This document shows positions 54,438-64,000 of a stretch of DNA of 64,000 nucleotides, piece by piece (positions within the stretch are counted from its first letter, which is position 1; every line of letters starts with the position of its first letter). A program made the position numbers and the translations under genes. The notes below the pieces were generated by a model that searched no databases, had not been told where the DNA came from, and saw nothing but the letters and a program-made list of their open reading frames with translations. The DNA lies in assembly GCF_947172395.1 (NCBI RefSeq), contig NC_069095.1:1674001-1738000 (forward strand). The letters run 5' to 3'. The stretch comes from Bicyclus anynana. Lineage: Eukaryota; Arthropoda; Insecta; Lepidoptera; Nymphalidae.

Positions 54438-55544
54438 CACAGTAGATATATTACAAGCAGTAGTTGGACTTCATACTAAAGGTCGAAACGCGAGCTATAC
54501 CTACGCAGCTCGTACGTGGGGTGATCGTGGGGTGAAGACCGTCGCGACTGTGCCGCGGTGACGAACGCAGTGTATTGGATTTTTTAATTATGACGACTAG
54601 GAAAAAAGTTATTATTTTTATAAAGTTTGATTAATATTTTGTATTCTAAAGGCATAATTTAATAAATATATATATAAATAAATGCTTAAATGATAAAATT
54701 GTGTAAATAGGTAAATGACGTAAACGTTAATATAATATTATTAAATAATTATTTATTAACTTCTTCATTTAGGTTGTTTTCTTTGATTATTATGTAATAC
54801 ATAGATTTAAATCTTATGACATGTAAGTTTTGTATACCTGTATTTTAAGGTAATAAAGAAGTTACGTAAAGAAGTTGTTTGAATTTAACAACATTATTGT
54901 GTTGCTCATACTTTAATGTATTTGAATAAAAAAAGTAAAGAGCCAGCTGATATTAATATACCTATCCAGATTTTGTTATTAAACTACTAGCGAACCCGGT
55001 CAATCTCAATTTGTTTTTTGTAGTTCCTTCCCTACATGCCAAGTCAGGGTCAATTTTTTATCGTCTATTCTATAGTGTGGGGGTATCGTTATCGGTATTT
55101 TTGTACATTACATAAGGGGTTAAAGTGCTAACATAATCTACGGAACCCTACACTGCGCGTGGCCCGACACGCACTTGACCGATTTTTTATTATTTGGTCA
55201 CCTAGTGTGGTGGTAATAGATAGATGGCATCACCAAAATAAATATATGAAGGTCCTTCAAGATCATTGATTAGTATCAGCCTTATTTAAATCTACCAATC
55301 AAAAAACAACACGCATTTTATTGATCACTTCCTATTTTACTACAATTTACAAAGTATTTTATTTGTTTATTTAAAAAAAAGTATATTTACAATCACATAA
55401 CTAAATGGAAACACAAAGTTGGCAAATGTAATTAAAATGCTGGAAGCGGGCAGCCCTATCACATGTTTACGGAGCGCGCGGCTGTAGGTATTTATTTCAA
55501 AAATATGGCCGAGTTATTATACTGCTTGTAATATATCTACTGTG
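54438..55544. repeat. Perfect 25-bp inverted repeats 1.1 kb apart
   Basis: 54438-54462 (CACAGTAGATATATTACAAG + CAGTA) is exactly reversed at 55520-55544. Identity stops abruptly on both sides. The enclosed DNA has no open frame. It could mark terminal repeats of an unknown DNA element or an inverted duplication. Confidence 0.55.
55075..55190 (-). repeat. Interspersed repeat fragment, related to 5148-5212
   Basis: ATCGGTATTTTTGTACATTA, GGGTTAAAGTGCTAACATAA, CTACGGAACCCTACACTGCG and GTGGC match the reversed 5148-5225 block. Confidence 0.55.
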
Positions 55545-57012
55545 GTATAGTGGTTCGTGTTGCTAACAAGTCCGAAATAGAACAGACTAGCACTTAAGCT
55601 AGAATGCATCACACGGGGCGTGCCGGCCTACAAAGCTGACCCACAAGCGTGATTACACACGATGCATATCTCGCGACCCACTGCATCCACGCCCGCTGTC
55701 AATCCATTCAGCTTGAAGCCACGAAACAAGCGGAACGAATTAACCTACGATAGCTAGACATTACTCAATGAAAACTGAAGGTTTGTTAGCATATGCACCT
55801 ACTCGTATACCTACGAAAGTACCAACTTTAGCAAATTGAGTTTGGACTCTAGTGGCTTTACAAGGTAGTAGATTTCAAGAATCTGGAGAGAGACCCTCGA
55901 CCTCCCAAATATAAAGCTTGTTTTTAAATAACAAATCATTTACTTAGTCGTCAGACACTTAACTTTGCGGCAACCCTTAGGAAAGTAACATTAAAATCAA
56001 ACTTTTAGGATCTCAACTATATTGAAGTTTTCAAATCCAAAATGGAGGAATCAAATATAAGAATGGAGATAGGAGGTCTATATTGAATCAAAACACAGTA
56101 AATTGTGTAAGCACCAGGAAAAAAAGTGTGTGTCAGCTCCGACGCACGGTGAAAGGTGCGCACAAAAAAGGTGACGCTGTCATTCGTTTATCAAATTTTA
56201 CTGTCCATATTTTTTTTCATACCGGGGGCTATATATCAAAAATTGATTCCTAAGGAGTAAACTCCAACAATTTACCTGTAAAGGAATAGAAACAGAACAA
56301 ACACTTTTGCTAACTTAAGATACACGTAGAGACTAAGCCGTAAATTATATCTAATCAATCTGGATGTCATCACTCTAGTTCTCATGATCTAGACTTATAA
56401 GATTATTTTCGATAAAAAATTGTTAAAGTACTCGCATTTGCTGTAACAACATCTATTACTTTTTTACCGCTTCGCTTATGAAACCGCCATGTTCAAAGCC
56501 CCACTATCGCTAGATGTAAAACGGCTTTATTATGTTGTCCGTATTGTTCCTTTCATCGACGAATAAATAGCTCTATTACGAAGACAATGGCCTAATAGCT
56601 GTCATATATTACGAGCATGTATTGTTGGTTGGTTTAATAAGACACGAATTATGTCCATACATTAATATTATAAATGCGAAAGTAACTGTCTATTGGTTTG
56701 ATCAATGGCTTTGAAGGATCTGATTGGTGGTGTAATTACTGGCATGTGTCAGTAATTACACCACATATACATTACCTCGTGCACAAAGCAAAACATTGTA
56801 GGACATGTTACTTAAAACTTTGTCTTGCAAAGTAATCTTCTGTTATAGGTGTTGGTTTTGTTAATTTACATCTGATGAGCATTTGGCTCATATACTATTA
56901 TACTATATAAAATAAATGAATTTTCATTTATTTGTTGATAACATTCCACGTCGAATTTGGATTGGATAGTATATTTTTTTTTATAATTCTTAAGTATTAA
57001 GTACCTAAAAGT

Positions 57013-57255
57013 TAACCCTTGGCTACAATTTGACGTCCTCCATAGCGCAGTGATATGCGCAGTAGACTTACAAGACGGAGATCCTGGTTTTGATCCCCGA
57101 CTTTATCGGTAGGGTGGTGACTAGCCACAGCCGAAGCCTCCCATCAGCCAGGACCAATTAAGAAAACCTAAATAGTCCCAGCCGGAGATCGAACCTAGGA
57201 CCTCCATCTTGTATTTCCACCGCGCGTACCACTGCACCACGAAGACCGTCAAAAT
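57013..57255. mobile_element. Two SINE-B heads facing each other
   Basis: A plus-strand SINE-B head (57032-57101: CCTCCATAGCGCAGTGATAT, GGTTTTGATCCCC) is joined to a minus-strand SINE-B (57102-57255, ending CGCGCGTACCACTGCACCAC). A tail fragment (GTTAACCCTTGGCTACAATT) precedes at 57013. This is a rearranged or nested insertion. Confidence 0.75.
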
Positions 57256-57944
57256 TTTATAACAAGGCATTTTTTTATACTGCAGAGAAAACATTTATCA
57301 TTAAAAAAATAGTACCTTAATACCTTCAAAAGTTCTAAAATAAGACTAAAAAACTCTTCACACAGAAGCGTATGACCGCTATCCATCTCATGAAAGAGTC
57401 AATTCGTAATTTCATTAGCTCGTGAATCGATCACACTTTATTTGACTCATCCTGACCTTGAACTGAACCTTCATTATGCTGAGGTCAGGCCTCATGACTC
57501 GATCGGGGCCAAGCAAATAGGGGTTAGACATACACTGACTAATGCCGTTACATTATCATACTACAGTTGCTTTGTGATTTATCTTATTGATTTATGAATG
57601 TGTTTTGTGAGAATGGGTACTAAGTTTTGTACAAAAATTGTTTTTTTTTTACTAGCGAAAGCCTGTGACTTTGTACGTCTTGAATTATATTTTTCCTCAT
57701 AACTGTTATTACTTTTATTCACTACTGTTGGAATATTACAAAAATACATATCTATGGTACAGTGGTGGTCAGTGATAAGGTTTTATTGTCTGTGGATATT
57801 GTCTATACAAACTGTCACTCTCGCACATTCAAGTGTCATATTATCTGTCATTATCCTTTCATTTGAAGTGATCTGCTGTTCACCACCAGTGCACAAGTCT
57901 TTTATTTGACCTCCGGTGGCTTCAACTCCCAATAACCACTAATC

Positions 57945-58074
57945 CAACTTAAACCGCATTGCTTTCCATCAGGCATCATCGTAGTCAAGCGCGAGCCTAG
58001 CTTTCATATTAATGATGAGGCCAATATTAATTATGAGTATATCAACAGCCTGTATTCGTCCACTACTGGGCATA
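57945..58074 (-). mobile_element. Duplicated unit 1: flank plus RTE-2 tail
   Basis: CATCATCGTAGTCAAGCGCG and TATATCAACAGCCTGTATTC recur at 58845-59044. 58031-58074 is the reversed 3' end (QWTNTGC-type, ATCAACAGCCTG) of an RTE-2 LINE interrupted at 58075 by SINE-B. Confidence 0.72.
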
Positions 58075-58218
58075 TAGCCGTGGCTGTCGTGTAGAAACCA
58101 AAAGGAGTGTGGATTCCATCCTACTCTTAACAAGTTAGCCCGCTTCCATCTTGGATTGCATCATCATATACCGTCAGGTGAGATTGTAGTCGAGGGCTAA
58201 CTTGTAGAGAATAAAAAA
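58075..58218 (+). mobile_element. SINE-B, 5' truncated, inserted in RTE-2
   Basis: From AGCCGTGGCTGTCGTGTAGA to GGCTAACTTGTAGAGAATAA and a short A-tail. RTE-2 sequence continues on both sides. Confidence 0.82.
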
Positions 58219-58550
58219 GCCTTTTCGAGAGCGCGGTACCACACACTATCCTCCGCATTCCTAATCCAACCACTTCCCACTACCTTCTTGATGTCGCCAG
58301 ACCATCTAGCTACACTGCGTTTGCTAGTACGTGGTCTCCACTAAATAACACGTCTGCCCCACCGGCCATCTGTTCTGAGACAGATATGGCCCGCTATCTG
58401 CCACATCAGTTTGCTAATCCTTTGGGCTACATCGATTATTTTTGTTCTCCTACAGATTTCCTTGTTCCAGATTTGGTCCTTCAGAGAGACTTTGAATTTG
58501 TGGATAAGGCCTATCGTCAGATGATTAAACCCAGATATTACTTCTCTACC
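58219..58550 (-). mobile_element. RTE-2 LINE 3' part
   Basis: Minus-strand frames encode ISGFNHLTIGLIHKFKVSLK, QIWNKEICRRTKIIDVAQRI, SKLMWQIAGHICLRTDGRWG. This is homologous to the RTE-1 C-terminal region but a separate family. 58219-58550 is nearly identical to 59292-59630. It is cut at 58551 by SINE-A. Confidence 0.8.
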
Positions 58551-58837
58551 GAGCCGTGATAGCCCAGTGGATATGACCTCTGCCTCCGATTCCGGAGCAT
58601 GCACCTTTAACTTTTCAGTTGTATGCATTTTAAGAAATTAAATATCACGTGTCAATCGGTGAAGGAAAACATCGTGAGGAAACCTGCATACCAGAGAATT
58701 TTCTCAATTTTCTGCGTGTGTGAAGTCCGCCAATCCGCAATGGGCCAACATGGTGGACTAAGGCCTAACCCCTCTCATTCTCAGAGGAGACTCGAGCTCA
58801 GCAGTGAGCCTAATATGGGTTGAACGAACGAACGAAC
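58551..58837 (+). mobile_element. SINE-A lacking its B-box
   Basis: Head GAGCCGTGATAGCCCAGTGG is intact, but a deletion joins CCGATTCCGGAG to CATGCACC, removing about 26 bases with the B-box. Tail (AACG)n. It could not drive its own Pol III transcription if the deletion preceded insertion. Confidence 0.88.
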
Positions 58838-58844
58838 TTAAACT

Positions 58845-59252
58845 TAAGCCGCATTACTGCTTTCCTTATGCATCATCGTAGTCAAGCGCGAGCCTAACTT
58901 TCATAAAAAAGCCTAATCCTGCCTACAGTGGAGTAGTGTTGTAATCTAAGCTCCATATCCTTCCAAATAAGAAAGCTTGGCCCATTAAAATAGGCCAATG
59001 TTAATGATGATTATATCAACAGCCTGTATTCGTCCATAGCTGGGCATAGGCCTTCCCGAGAGCGCGCCACCACACACGATCCTCCGTCTTCCCAATCCAG
59101 CCATTTCCCACTACCTTCTTGATGTCGTCGGACCATCTAACTACACTAAGTACGCTTGCTGGTACGTGGTCTCTACTAAAGAAAACGTCTGCCCTACGAC
59201 GTCATCTGTTCTACGACGGATATGGCCCGCTCAATGCCACTTCAGGAGATCG
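58845..59252 (-). mobile_element. Duplicated unit 2: flank plus RTE-2 3' end without SINE-B
   Basis: Repeats the flank of 57945 and the RTE-2 tail, and here GGGCATAGGCCTTCCCGAGA is continuous, showing the empty site for the SINE-B insertion in unit 1. RTE-2 sequence is more diverged than the 58219/59292 pair. Confidence 0.75.
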
Positions 59253-59283
59253 ATTCTTGTTCTTTATAATTGGCCTATAACAA

Positions 59284-59637
59284 GTTATAATAAAAAAGCC
59301 TTTCCGAGAGCGCGCCACCACACACTATCCTCCATATAATCCAGCCACTTCCCACTACCTTCTTGATGTCGCCAGACCATCTAGCTACACTGCGTTTGCT
59401 AGTACGTGGTCTCCACTAAATAACACGTCTGCCCCACCGGCCATCTGTTCTGAGACAGATATGGCCCGCTATCTGCCACATCAGTTTGCTAATCCTTTGG
59501 GCTACATCGATTATTTTCGTTCTCCTACAGATTTCCTTTTTCCAGATTTGGTCCTTCAGACAGATTTTAAATTTGTGGATAAGGCCTATCGTCAGATGAT
59601 TAAACCCAGATATTACTTCTCTAATTTGCTTAGTACA
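59284..59637 (-). mobile_element. RTE-2 3' part duplicated with the SINE-B A-tail
   Basis: Starts AATAAAAAAGCCTTTCCGAG, which carries the SINE-B poly(A) junction of 58218, then matches 58219-58550 almost base for base. The duplication therefore followed the SINE-B insertion. Confidence 0.78.
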
Positions 59638-59640
59638 ACA

Positions 59641-60581
59641 ATTACAACAATTCGGCATAATATAATCCGGGTTTTACAGCACAAGTCATTTACTGGCACG
59701 TATGCCGGCCAGGGAGCGAATGCGGAGACCTAGCATTGCTCGCATTCCACAACTCGGGCACAGCTTTTAATTGCGAATGTAATTGTTTCGCCGGAAATTA
59801 TTTTCGCGCGATGTAAAGATGTGAAACAAAAAAGAATAACTTGAATTCAACCTCGGGTGGATTGTTTTGAGTGGATACTACAAAAGTGTGGCGTTTTCTC
59901 GCATTATATGCGATATTGAATTTGTACAAAGATTTTCTACTAAAATATCGTTGAATTTATATCAATTTAATATAGGTATGTTGTATAGTTATTCAATACA
60001 TTCATTTGAACCGGCCTTTCGAACAGTTGGTAAAATGAAAAGTAAATATAGATCTGCGGATAACATAGTCAATCTGTTTGATTTTAAATGATTAACATAG
60101 TTGTTACATTTTTACATTATTGTAATTAATTTAACACCTGTAATAATGAAAAAAGATGGTAAAGTAAATAAAATACTAGTTTTATAAATACATTTAAAAC
60201 GTTACGTATTTTTATTATTAATTCTTCAAAGTATATGTATTTCTCATTTTTTAACATTTATCCTGTAATGCGTATTTGTCATGAAAATTTATAATTATAC
60301 GCATTGTTAATGGTTAATGGTTATAAAAGGTTTTTTTAGTAAATAATCTATTTAATAAATATACAGTAGTCTCAGAAGACATTTTTGAAACATAGTAATA
60401 GTAATTATATAATAATAATTTATTTATTTTAAGTAACAAAGGCAAATTTTTTAATTTTTTTTAATTTTGTAGTTTTAGTTGTATTGATATTTCCTTATAT
60501 TTTATTTTCATAATAAGTTTTAGGCAAACTTAAGATAAATTATGATTAGAATTTTAATTATTAATTATAAATTAAAATACA
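59641..60581. other. No gene recognised
   Basis: 59690-59830 is G+C-richer without repeat match. The rest is very A+T-rich. 60268-60291 shares an exact 24-mer with 62001-62024. Confidence 0.4.
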
Positions 60582-61882
60582 TCTATACTAATATTATAAA
60601 GAGGTAAAGTTTGTAAGTTTGTAAGTTTGTCACATTTTTTAAATGGGGTAATCTTCGGAACTACTGGTCCGATTTCAAAAATTCTTTCACCAGAAAAATG
60701 CTACATTATCGGGGAGTGCTATAGGCTATATTTTATATTGGTATCATATATATTAGCCGAGTTATCACAGTTTTTGTCATACAGGTCGGACTGAAAATCC
60801 TTTTAAACAGACTTATTCGCATGCGCTGCCTTAACTATTGTGTAAAATTGAAATTAATGTATGGAGACTTTATGTATCTTTAAAAGTTCTACAAAAAAGT
60901 CCGCGACACCATATATCTATCTTCTATATATTAGCAGATATAGTACCTTTTGTGTTTTAAAATTTATTAATTTTATATACTTAGGTTTACGTCATTATTT
61001 ATACAACTAAACTTTAAATCCTTATTAAAATAAATTATTTAATAATCACAAGGATATTATGGAGATAAGATTTGCCCTTTACAGTATGTTAATTACTTAA
61101 AAAGTTTCGGAGATAATACAAAAATTCTAAAAGACGCAGAAATTCCGCTATATGACGCCCGGAACTTTCATTTACGTAGTTCCCGTTCCCGTGTGAATAT
61201 GGGGATCAAACATAGCCTATGACACTCGCAAATAACGTAAATAGCTTTCTATTGGTAAAACAATTTTCTAATCGGTCCAGTAGATCCAGAGATTACCTCC
61301 TACAACCACACGAACTTTACCTCTTTATATTATTAGCAAAGAAGTCTCTATTTTTCTTGGTCATACCACCACTCTCGAAGGACTGGACCGATTTTGCTTA
61401 GGAGTAAGATAGAGAATTTATAGAGTAGGGTAGGGTACGGGTAGGGAAGCGTAGGGGTAGTGTAGGGTAGGTTTAGGGCCGGGTTTAGGGTAGTGGTAGG
61501 GTAGGGGTAGAGGTAGGGTAGTGGTAGGGTAGAGGTACGGGTAGGATAGGGAAGTGGTAGGGTAGGGGTAGGATAGGCGTGAGATAGGGGTACGGGTGGG
61601 ATAGGGGTAAGAAAGGGATAGGGTACGGGGAGGGTAGGGGTAGGATGGGGGTAGGGTAGGAAGGGGGTAGGGTGTAGGTAAGGTAGGGGTAGGGTAGGGG
61701 TAGGTTTGGGGTAGGGTATGTGGGTGGTGGTAGGGTAAGGTAGGGTAGGGTAGGGGTAGGGTAGATGTAGGGGTTGGGTAGGGTAGGGTTGGGGTAGTGG
61801 TAGGTTAGGGGTAGGGTAGGGTAGGGGCAGTAGTAAAGTTGACATCGAAATTTACGCGGACGAAGTCGCGGGCGTCCGCTAG
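60582..61882 (+). mobile_element. Hel-G Helitron, copy 4 (1301 bp)
   Basis: TCTATACTAATATTATAAAG after A at the start; hairpin GCGGACG / CGTCCGC and CTAG before T at the end. Full interior: three GTAAGTTT repeats, inverted Helitron segment (about 61153-61341), long G-rich array. Intact termini suggest a recent copy. Confidence 0.9.
61424..61832 (+). repeat. GGGTA-rich minisatellite inside Hel-G copy 4
   Basis: About 409 bases of GGGTAG / GGGGTAG units. It shares the ordered variant blocks (GGGAAGCGTAGGGG, GGTTTAGGGCCGGGTTTAGG) with copies 1-3, so the arrays descend from one array and then changed in length. Confidence 0.92.
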
Positions 61883-62090
61883 TCCTATATAAAATAAGTT
61901 AAGAGACAGAAATACCTATTATGCATTGTGACTTCGCTGTAATTGATTTTGAAATACAAATACATAAATACCATTGTAATACAAGTATAATGTATTAATT
62001 ATGCGTATTTGTCATGAAAATTTACAGTGAATAGCTTATAATGTACACAATGTACGCAAATGTACTGATATTTTCGTAGAATGAAAACAA

Positions 62091-62174
62091 GTCAGGTTGG
62101 CCGAGTGGTCTAAGGCGCCAGATTTAAGCTCTGGTTCCCGAGAGGGAGCGTGGGTTCGAACCCCACACCTGACA
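62091..62174 (+). tRNA. tRNA-Leu (anticodon TAA)
   Basis: Intact cloverleaf: acceptor GTCAGGT (62091-62097) pairs with ACCTGAC (62167-62173), discriminator A at 62174. The anticodon stem CCAGA/TCTGG encloses TTTAAGC with anticodon TAA at 62125-62127, decoding UUA. A long variable arm (TTCCCGAGAGGGAGC) is typical of class II leucine tRNAs. The T-arm is GTGGG-TTCGAAC-CCCAC. The internal A-box (TGGCCGAGTGGTCTAAGG) and B-box (GGTTCGAACCC) are perfect, there is no intron, and CCA is not encoded. No adjacent SINE body follows, so this is a real tRNA gene and not a SINE head. It lies 208 bp downstream of Hel-G copy 4. Confidence 0.96.
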
Positions 62175-62189
62175 AAGAGTTTGTTATAC

Positions 62190-62194
62190 TTTTT
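62190..62194 (+). terminator. Pol III terminator of tRNA-Leu
   Basis: TTTTT beginning 15 bases after the discriminator base, as expected for RNA polymerase III termination. Confidence 0.75.
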
Positions 62195-62623
62195 ATTGTT
62201 CTTCATAAAATTAGATCACAAAATTAATGTATAATGTATGAAAATAATTACAATATAATCAACAAAGATTATAAATTTTCTGAATTTATAAAAAATATGA
62301 AAACAATATTTTTTCAAATAGAAGAAAGAAAGAAAGAAAAAACATTTATTTAAAAAATTGTGCCATACACCACAATGCCTAAGTAAGCACTATTGTAGTG
62401 TTTGATGGTTCAACCACCTGATCAATTGAAAATCAAAACTAAAGTAGTTGAAGCATCAAAAACCACTTCGTCATGTTTAACACAACCTTGAAAAAAGGTT
62501 GCTCAGCATTGTGCCGCATAAACCAAGTAAAGTACTTGGCCTAGCGGCGCTAATTTTCAGCTGCTACCTCGATCCAGGTGACACCACGGATATACATAGC
62601 CACAGTGACATTATACTATTATA
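62195..62623. other. No gene recognised
   Basis: Contains a GAAA-repeat microsatellite at about 62324-62341 and A+T-rich DNA. Nothing else. Confidence 0.4.
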
Positions 62624-62870
62624 CTTTATATATATAAAAATAAGTCGGGTTTTCCTTCCTGATGCTATAACTCCAAAACGCACGAAACGATTTCCACGGT
62701 TTAGCATTCGTTGGAAAGGTCTCGGGCTCCGTGAGGTTTATACCAAAGGAAATTCAGGAAATAAATTCAACGTAGGGTAGGGGTAGGATAGGGGGAGGGT
62801 AGGGGTAGGGTAGAGGTAGTTGAAAGTATACATCGAGTTTCACGCGGACGAAGTCGCGGGCGTTCGCTAG
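62624..62870 (+). mobile_element. Helitron with a short GGGTA array, second type
   Basis: Begins about TTATATATATAAAAATAAGT, carries GGTTTTCCTTCCTGATGCTA and CCAAAACGCACGAAACGATT, then a short array (62774-62819) and the hairpin end CGCGGACGAAGTCGCGGGCG, TTCGCTAG, then T. Its body is unrelated to Hel-G; only the array and 3' end are shared. The 5' boundary is approximate. Confidence 0.65.
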
Positions 62871-62999
62871 TTATACTATATTATTACCTTAAATACACTG
62901 CAAAATAGATGTTTTAAGTTATTCCTGCTGTTTATTTTGTTTTGCACGACCTGTTTATTGAATGAAATTGAACTGAAATGAAAGGCGTTCTTTCAGCAA

Positions 63000-63136
63000 A
63001 TGGTGATGGTAAGTAAGAACGGATTAACTTGATAGAAGGATTAACTTGATTGAAAGGAGGAGGGTGAAAATCCACACCCATTTTGGGTTTCTATACGACA
63101 TCGTACCGGAACGCTAAATCGCTTAGCGGTATGTCT
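63000..63136 (-). mobile_element. Older SINE-B interrupted by a younger one
   Basis: GGAGGGTGAAAATCCACACC, ACGACATCGTACCGGAACGC and CTTAGCGGTATGTC belong to one SINE-B; its continuation is replaced at 63137 by the T-run of the next copy. Confidence 0.75.
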
Positions 63137-63450
63137 TTTTTTTTATTCTTTACAAGTTAGCCCTTGACTACAATCTCACCTGATGGTAAGTGATGATGCA
63201 GTCTAAGATGGAAGCGATCTAACTTGTTAGGAGGAGGATGAAAATCCACACCCCTTTCGGTTTCTACACGGCATCGTACCGGAACGCTAAATCGCTTGGC
63301 GGTACGTCTTTGCCGGTAGGGTGGTAACTAGCCACGGCCGAAGCCTCCCACCAGCCAGAACTGGACCAATCTTAACCTCAATCGACCCACCGGGAAATCG
63401 AACCCAGGACCTCCGTCATCTAAATCCACCGCGCAAGCCACAGTGCCGTC
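63137..63450 (-). mobile_element. SINE-B, near full length, nested
   Basis: Plus strand: poly(T), TTCTTTACAAGTTAGCCCTT through GCCACGGCCGAAGCCTCCCA to AACCCAGGACCTCCGTCATC. The head end is slightly damaged (CAAGCCACAGTGCCGTC). Confidence 0.88.
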
Positions 63451-63454
63451 AAAT

Positions 63455-63598
63455 AGTGTAATATTGTTGGGTCGTTCTCATCACTGAGAGAGAGGTGGCG
63501 GTTTGATCCCAGCTGCATTATTGTAGTATCCATTCCGGATACAATCATTCCCGACTTGGAGGAGAAAGGGAAAATTGGTCATATTTTAAAAAGATATG
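63455..63598 (+). mobile_element. SINE-D remnant
   Basis: TTGTTGGGTCGTTCTCATCA, GGTGGCGGTTTGATCCCAGC and ATTATTGTAGTATCCATTCC, then CCCGACTTGGAGGAGAAAGG: a tRNA-like head with B-box-like GGTTTGATCCC and a body shared in part with 23695-23770. Confidence 0.5.
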
Positions 63599-63608
63599 GC
63601 AAATACAT

Positions 63609-63926
63609 TGTTGTTATCAACCCATATTCGGCTCACTACTGAGCTCGAGTCTCATCTCAGAATGAGAGGGGTTAGGCCAATAGTCCACCACGCTGGCCCA
63701 ATGCGGATCGGCAGACTTCACACACGCAGAGAATTAAGAAAATTCTCTGGTATGCAGGTTTCCTCACGATGTTTTCCTTCGCCGTTTGAGACATTTGATA
63801 TTTAATTTTTTAAAATGCACACAACTGAAAAGTTCGAGGTGCATGCCCCGGACCGGATTCAAACCCACACCCTCCAGAATCGGAGGCAGAGGTCATATCC
63901 ACTAGACTATCATGACTCTTATAATA
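63609..63926 (-). mobile_element. SINE-A, near full length, with 10-bp target duplication
   Basis: GCAAATACAT at 63599-63608 recurs at 63927-63936. Tail GTTGTTATCAACCC (plus strand) and a complete head with a changed B-box (GGATTCAAACC). All body blocks are present. Confidence 0.92.
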
Positions 63927-64000
63927 GCAAATACATATTCTTTAAAAAATATATGTTAAAAAACTTTAGACATAGATTTTGTTTACAGCACTGTTTCTAA

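Larger units (their letters stand above)
54236..57012. other. Mostly unique DNA
   Basis: No gene. It includes the distant inverted repeat pair, a fragment related to 5148-5212 at 55075-55190, a G+C-richer piece near 55590-55730, and a perfect 15-bp hairpin at 56727-56764 (GTGGTGTAATTACTG / CAGTAATTACACCAC, 8-nt loop). Confidence 0.4.

Noticed and set aside
1..64000. CRISPR array or bacterial operon
   Set aside because: The sequence is eukaryotic (tRNA-derived SINEs, LINEs, Helitrons). Repeats are dispersed and not regularly spaced.

Overview
This window is a repeat-dense, A+T-rich stretch of an insect genome, almost certainly Lepidoptera (moth or butterfly). The evidence is the mix of mobile elements: tRNA-derived SINEs with lepidopteran-type heads, non-autonomous Helitrons ending in the hairpin GCGGACG...CGTCCGC followed by CTAG, RTE-type LINE 3' ends with (ATG)n tails, and a CR1/Daphne-like LINE ending in TTATCTT-type repeats. 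A nymphalid butterfly is plausible because the commonest SINE resembles Metulj of Heliconius, but that is inference. I recognise no host protein-coding gene; the only host-type gene is an intact tRNA-Leu(TAA) at 62091-62174. The window is probably intergenic or deep intronic.

Names used below. SINE-A: Metulj-like tRNA-derived SINE of about 300 bp, head AGCCGTGATAGCCCAGTGG, tail GATGAT or AACGA repeats, about 19 copies or pieces. SINE-B: tRNA-derived SINE of about 330 bp with a poly(A) tail, head CGGCCTCCGTGGCGCAGTGG. SINE-C and SINE-D: two rarer tRNA-like heads. RTE-1 and RTE-2: two RTE-clade LINE families seen mostly as 3' ends. Hel-G: a 1.0-1.3 kb Helitron family carrying a GGGTA-rich minisatellite.

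Layout. 1-8.1 kb: MITE-like foldbacks, RTE-1 tails, small and nested Helitrons, SINE-C. 8.15-14.24 kb: the centrepiece, a nearly complete LINE on the minus strand (ORF1, and ORF2 with one in-frame stop) inserted inside the reverse-transcriptase region of an RTE-1 copy; a pure 72-nt poly(A) lies at its 5' junction. 14.5-25 kb: SINEs, a second copy of the long-TIR MITE, a mariner-type MITE, long unique A+T-rich DNA and a GATA-motif cluster. 25-41.6 kb: three Hel-G copies (25196, 35089, 40239), SINE inverted pairs and an RTE-1 3' end with an open frame. 41.6-57 kb: mostly unique DNA with scattered SINEs, Helitron pieces and a decayed LINE C-terminus. 57-64 kb: locally duplicated RTE-2/SINE-B segments, the fourth Hel-G copy, the tRNA gene, and nested SINE-B and SINE-A copies.

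The most interesting signals are (i) the Hel-G family with a strand-biased array that fits G-quadruplex rules, (ii) many short, often perfect, closely spaced inverted duplications, several created inside or beside recognisable elements, and (iii) the nested LINE with its odd 5' poly(A) junction. No conventional gene cluster, CRISPR array or novel enzyme system is visible.
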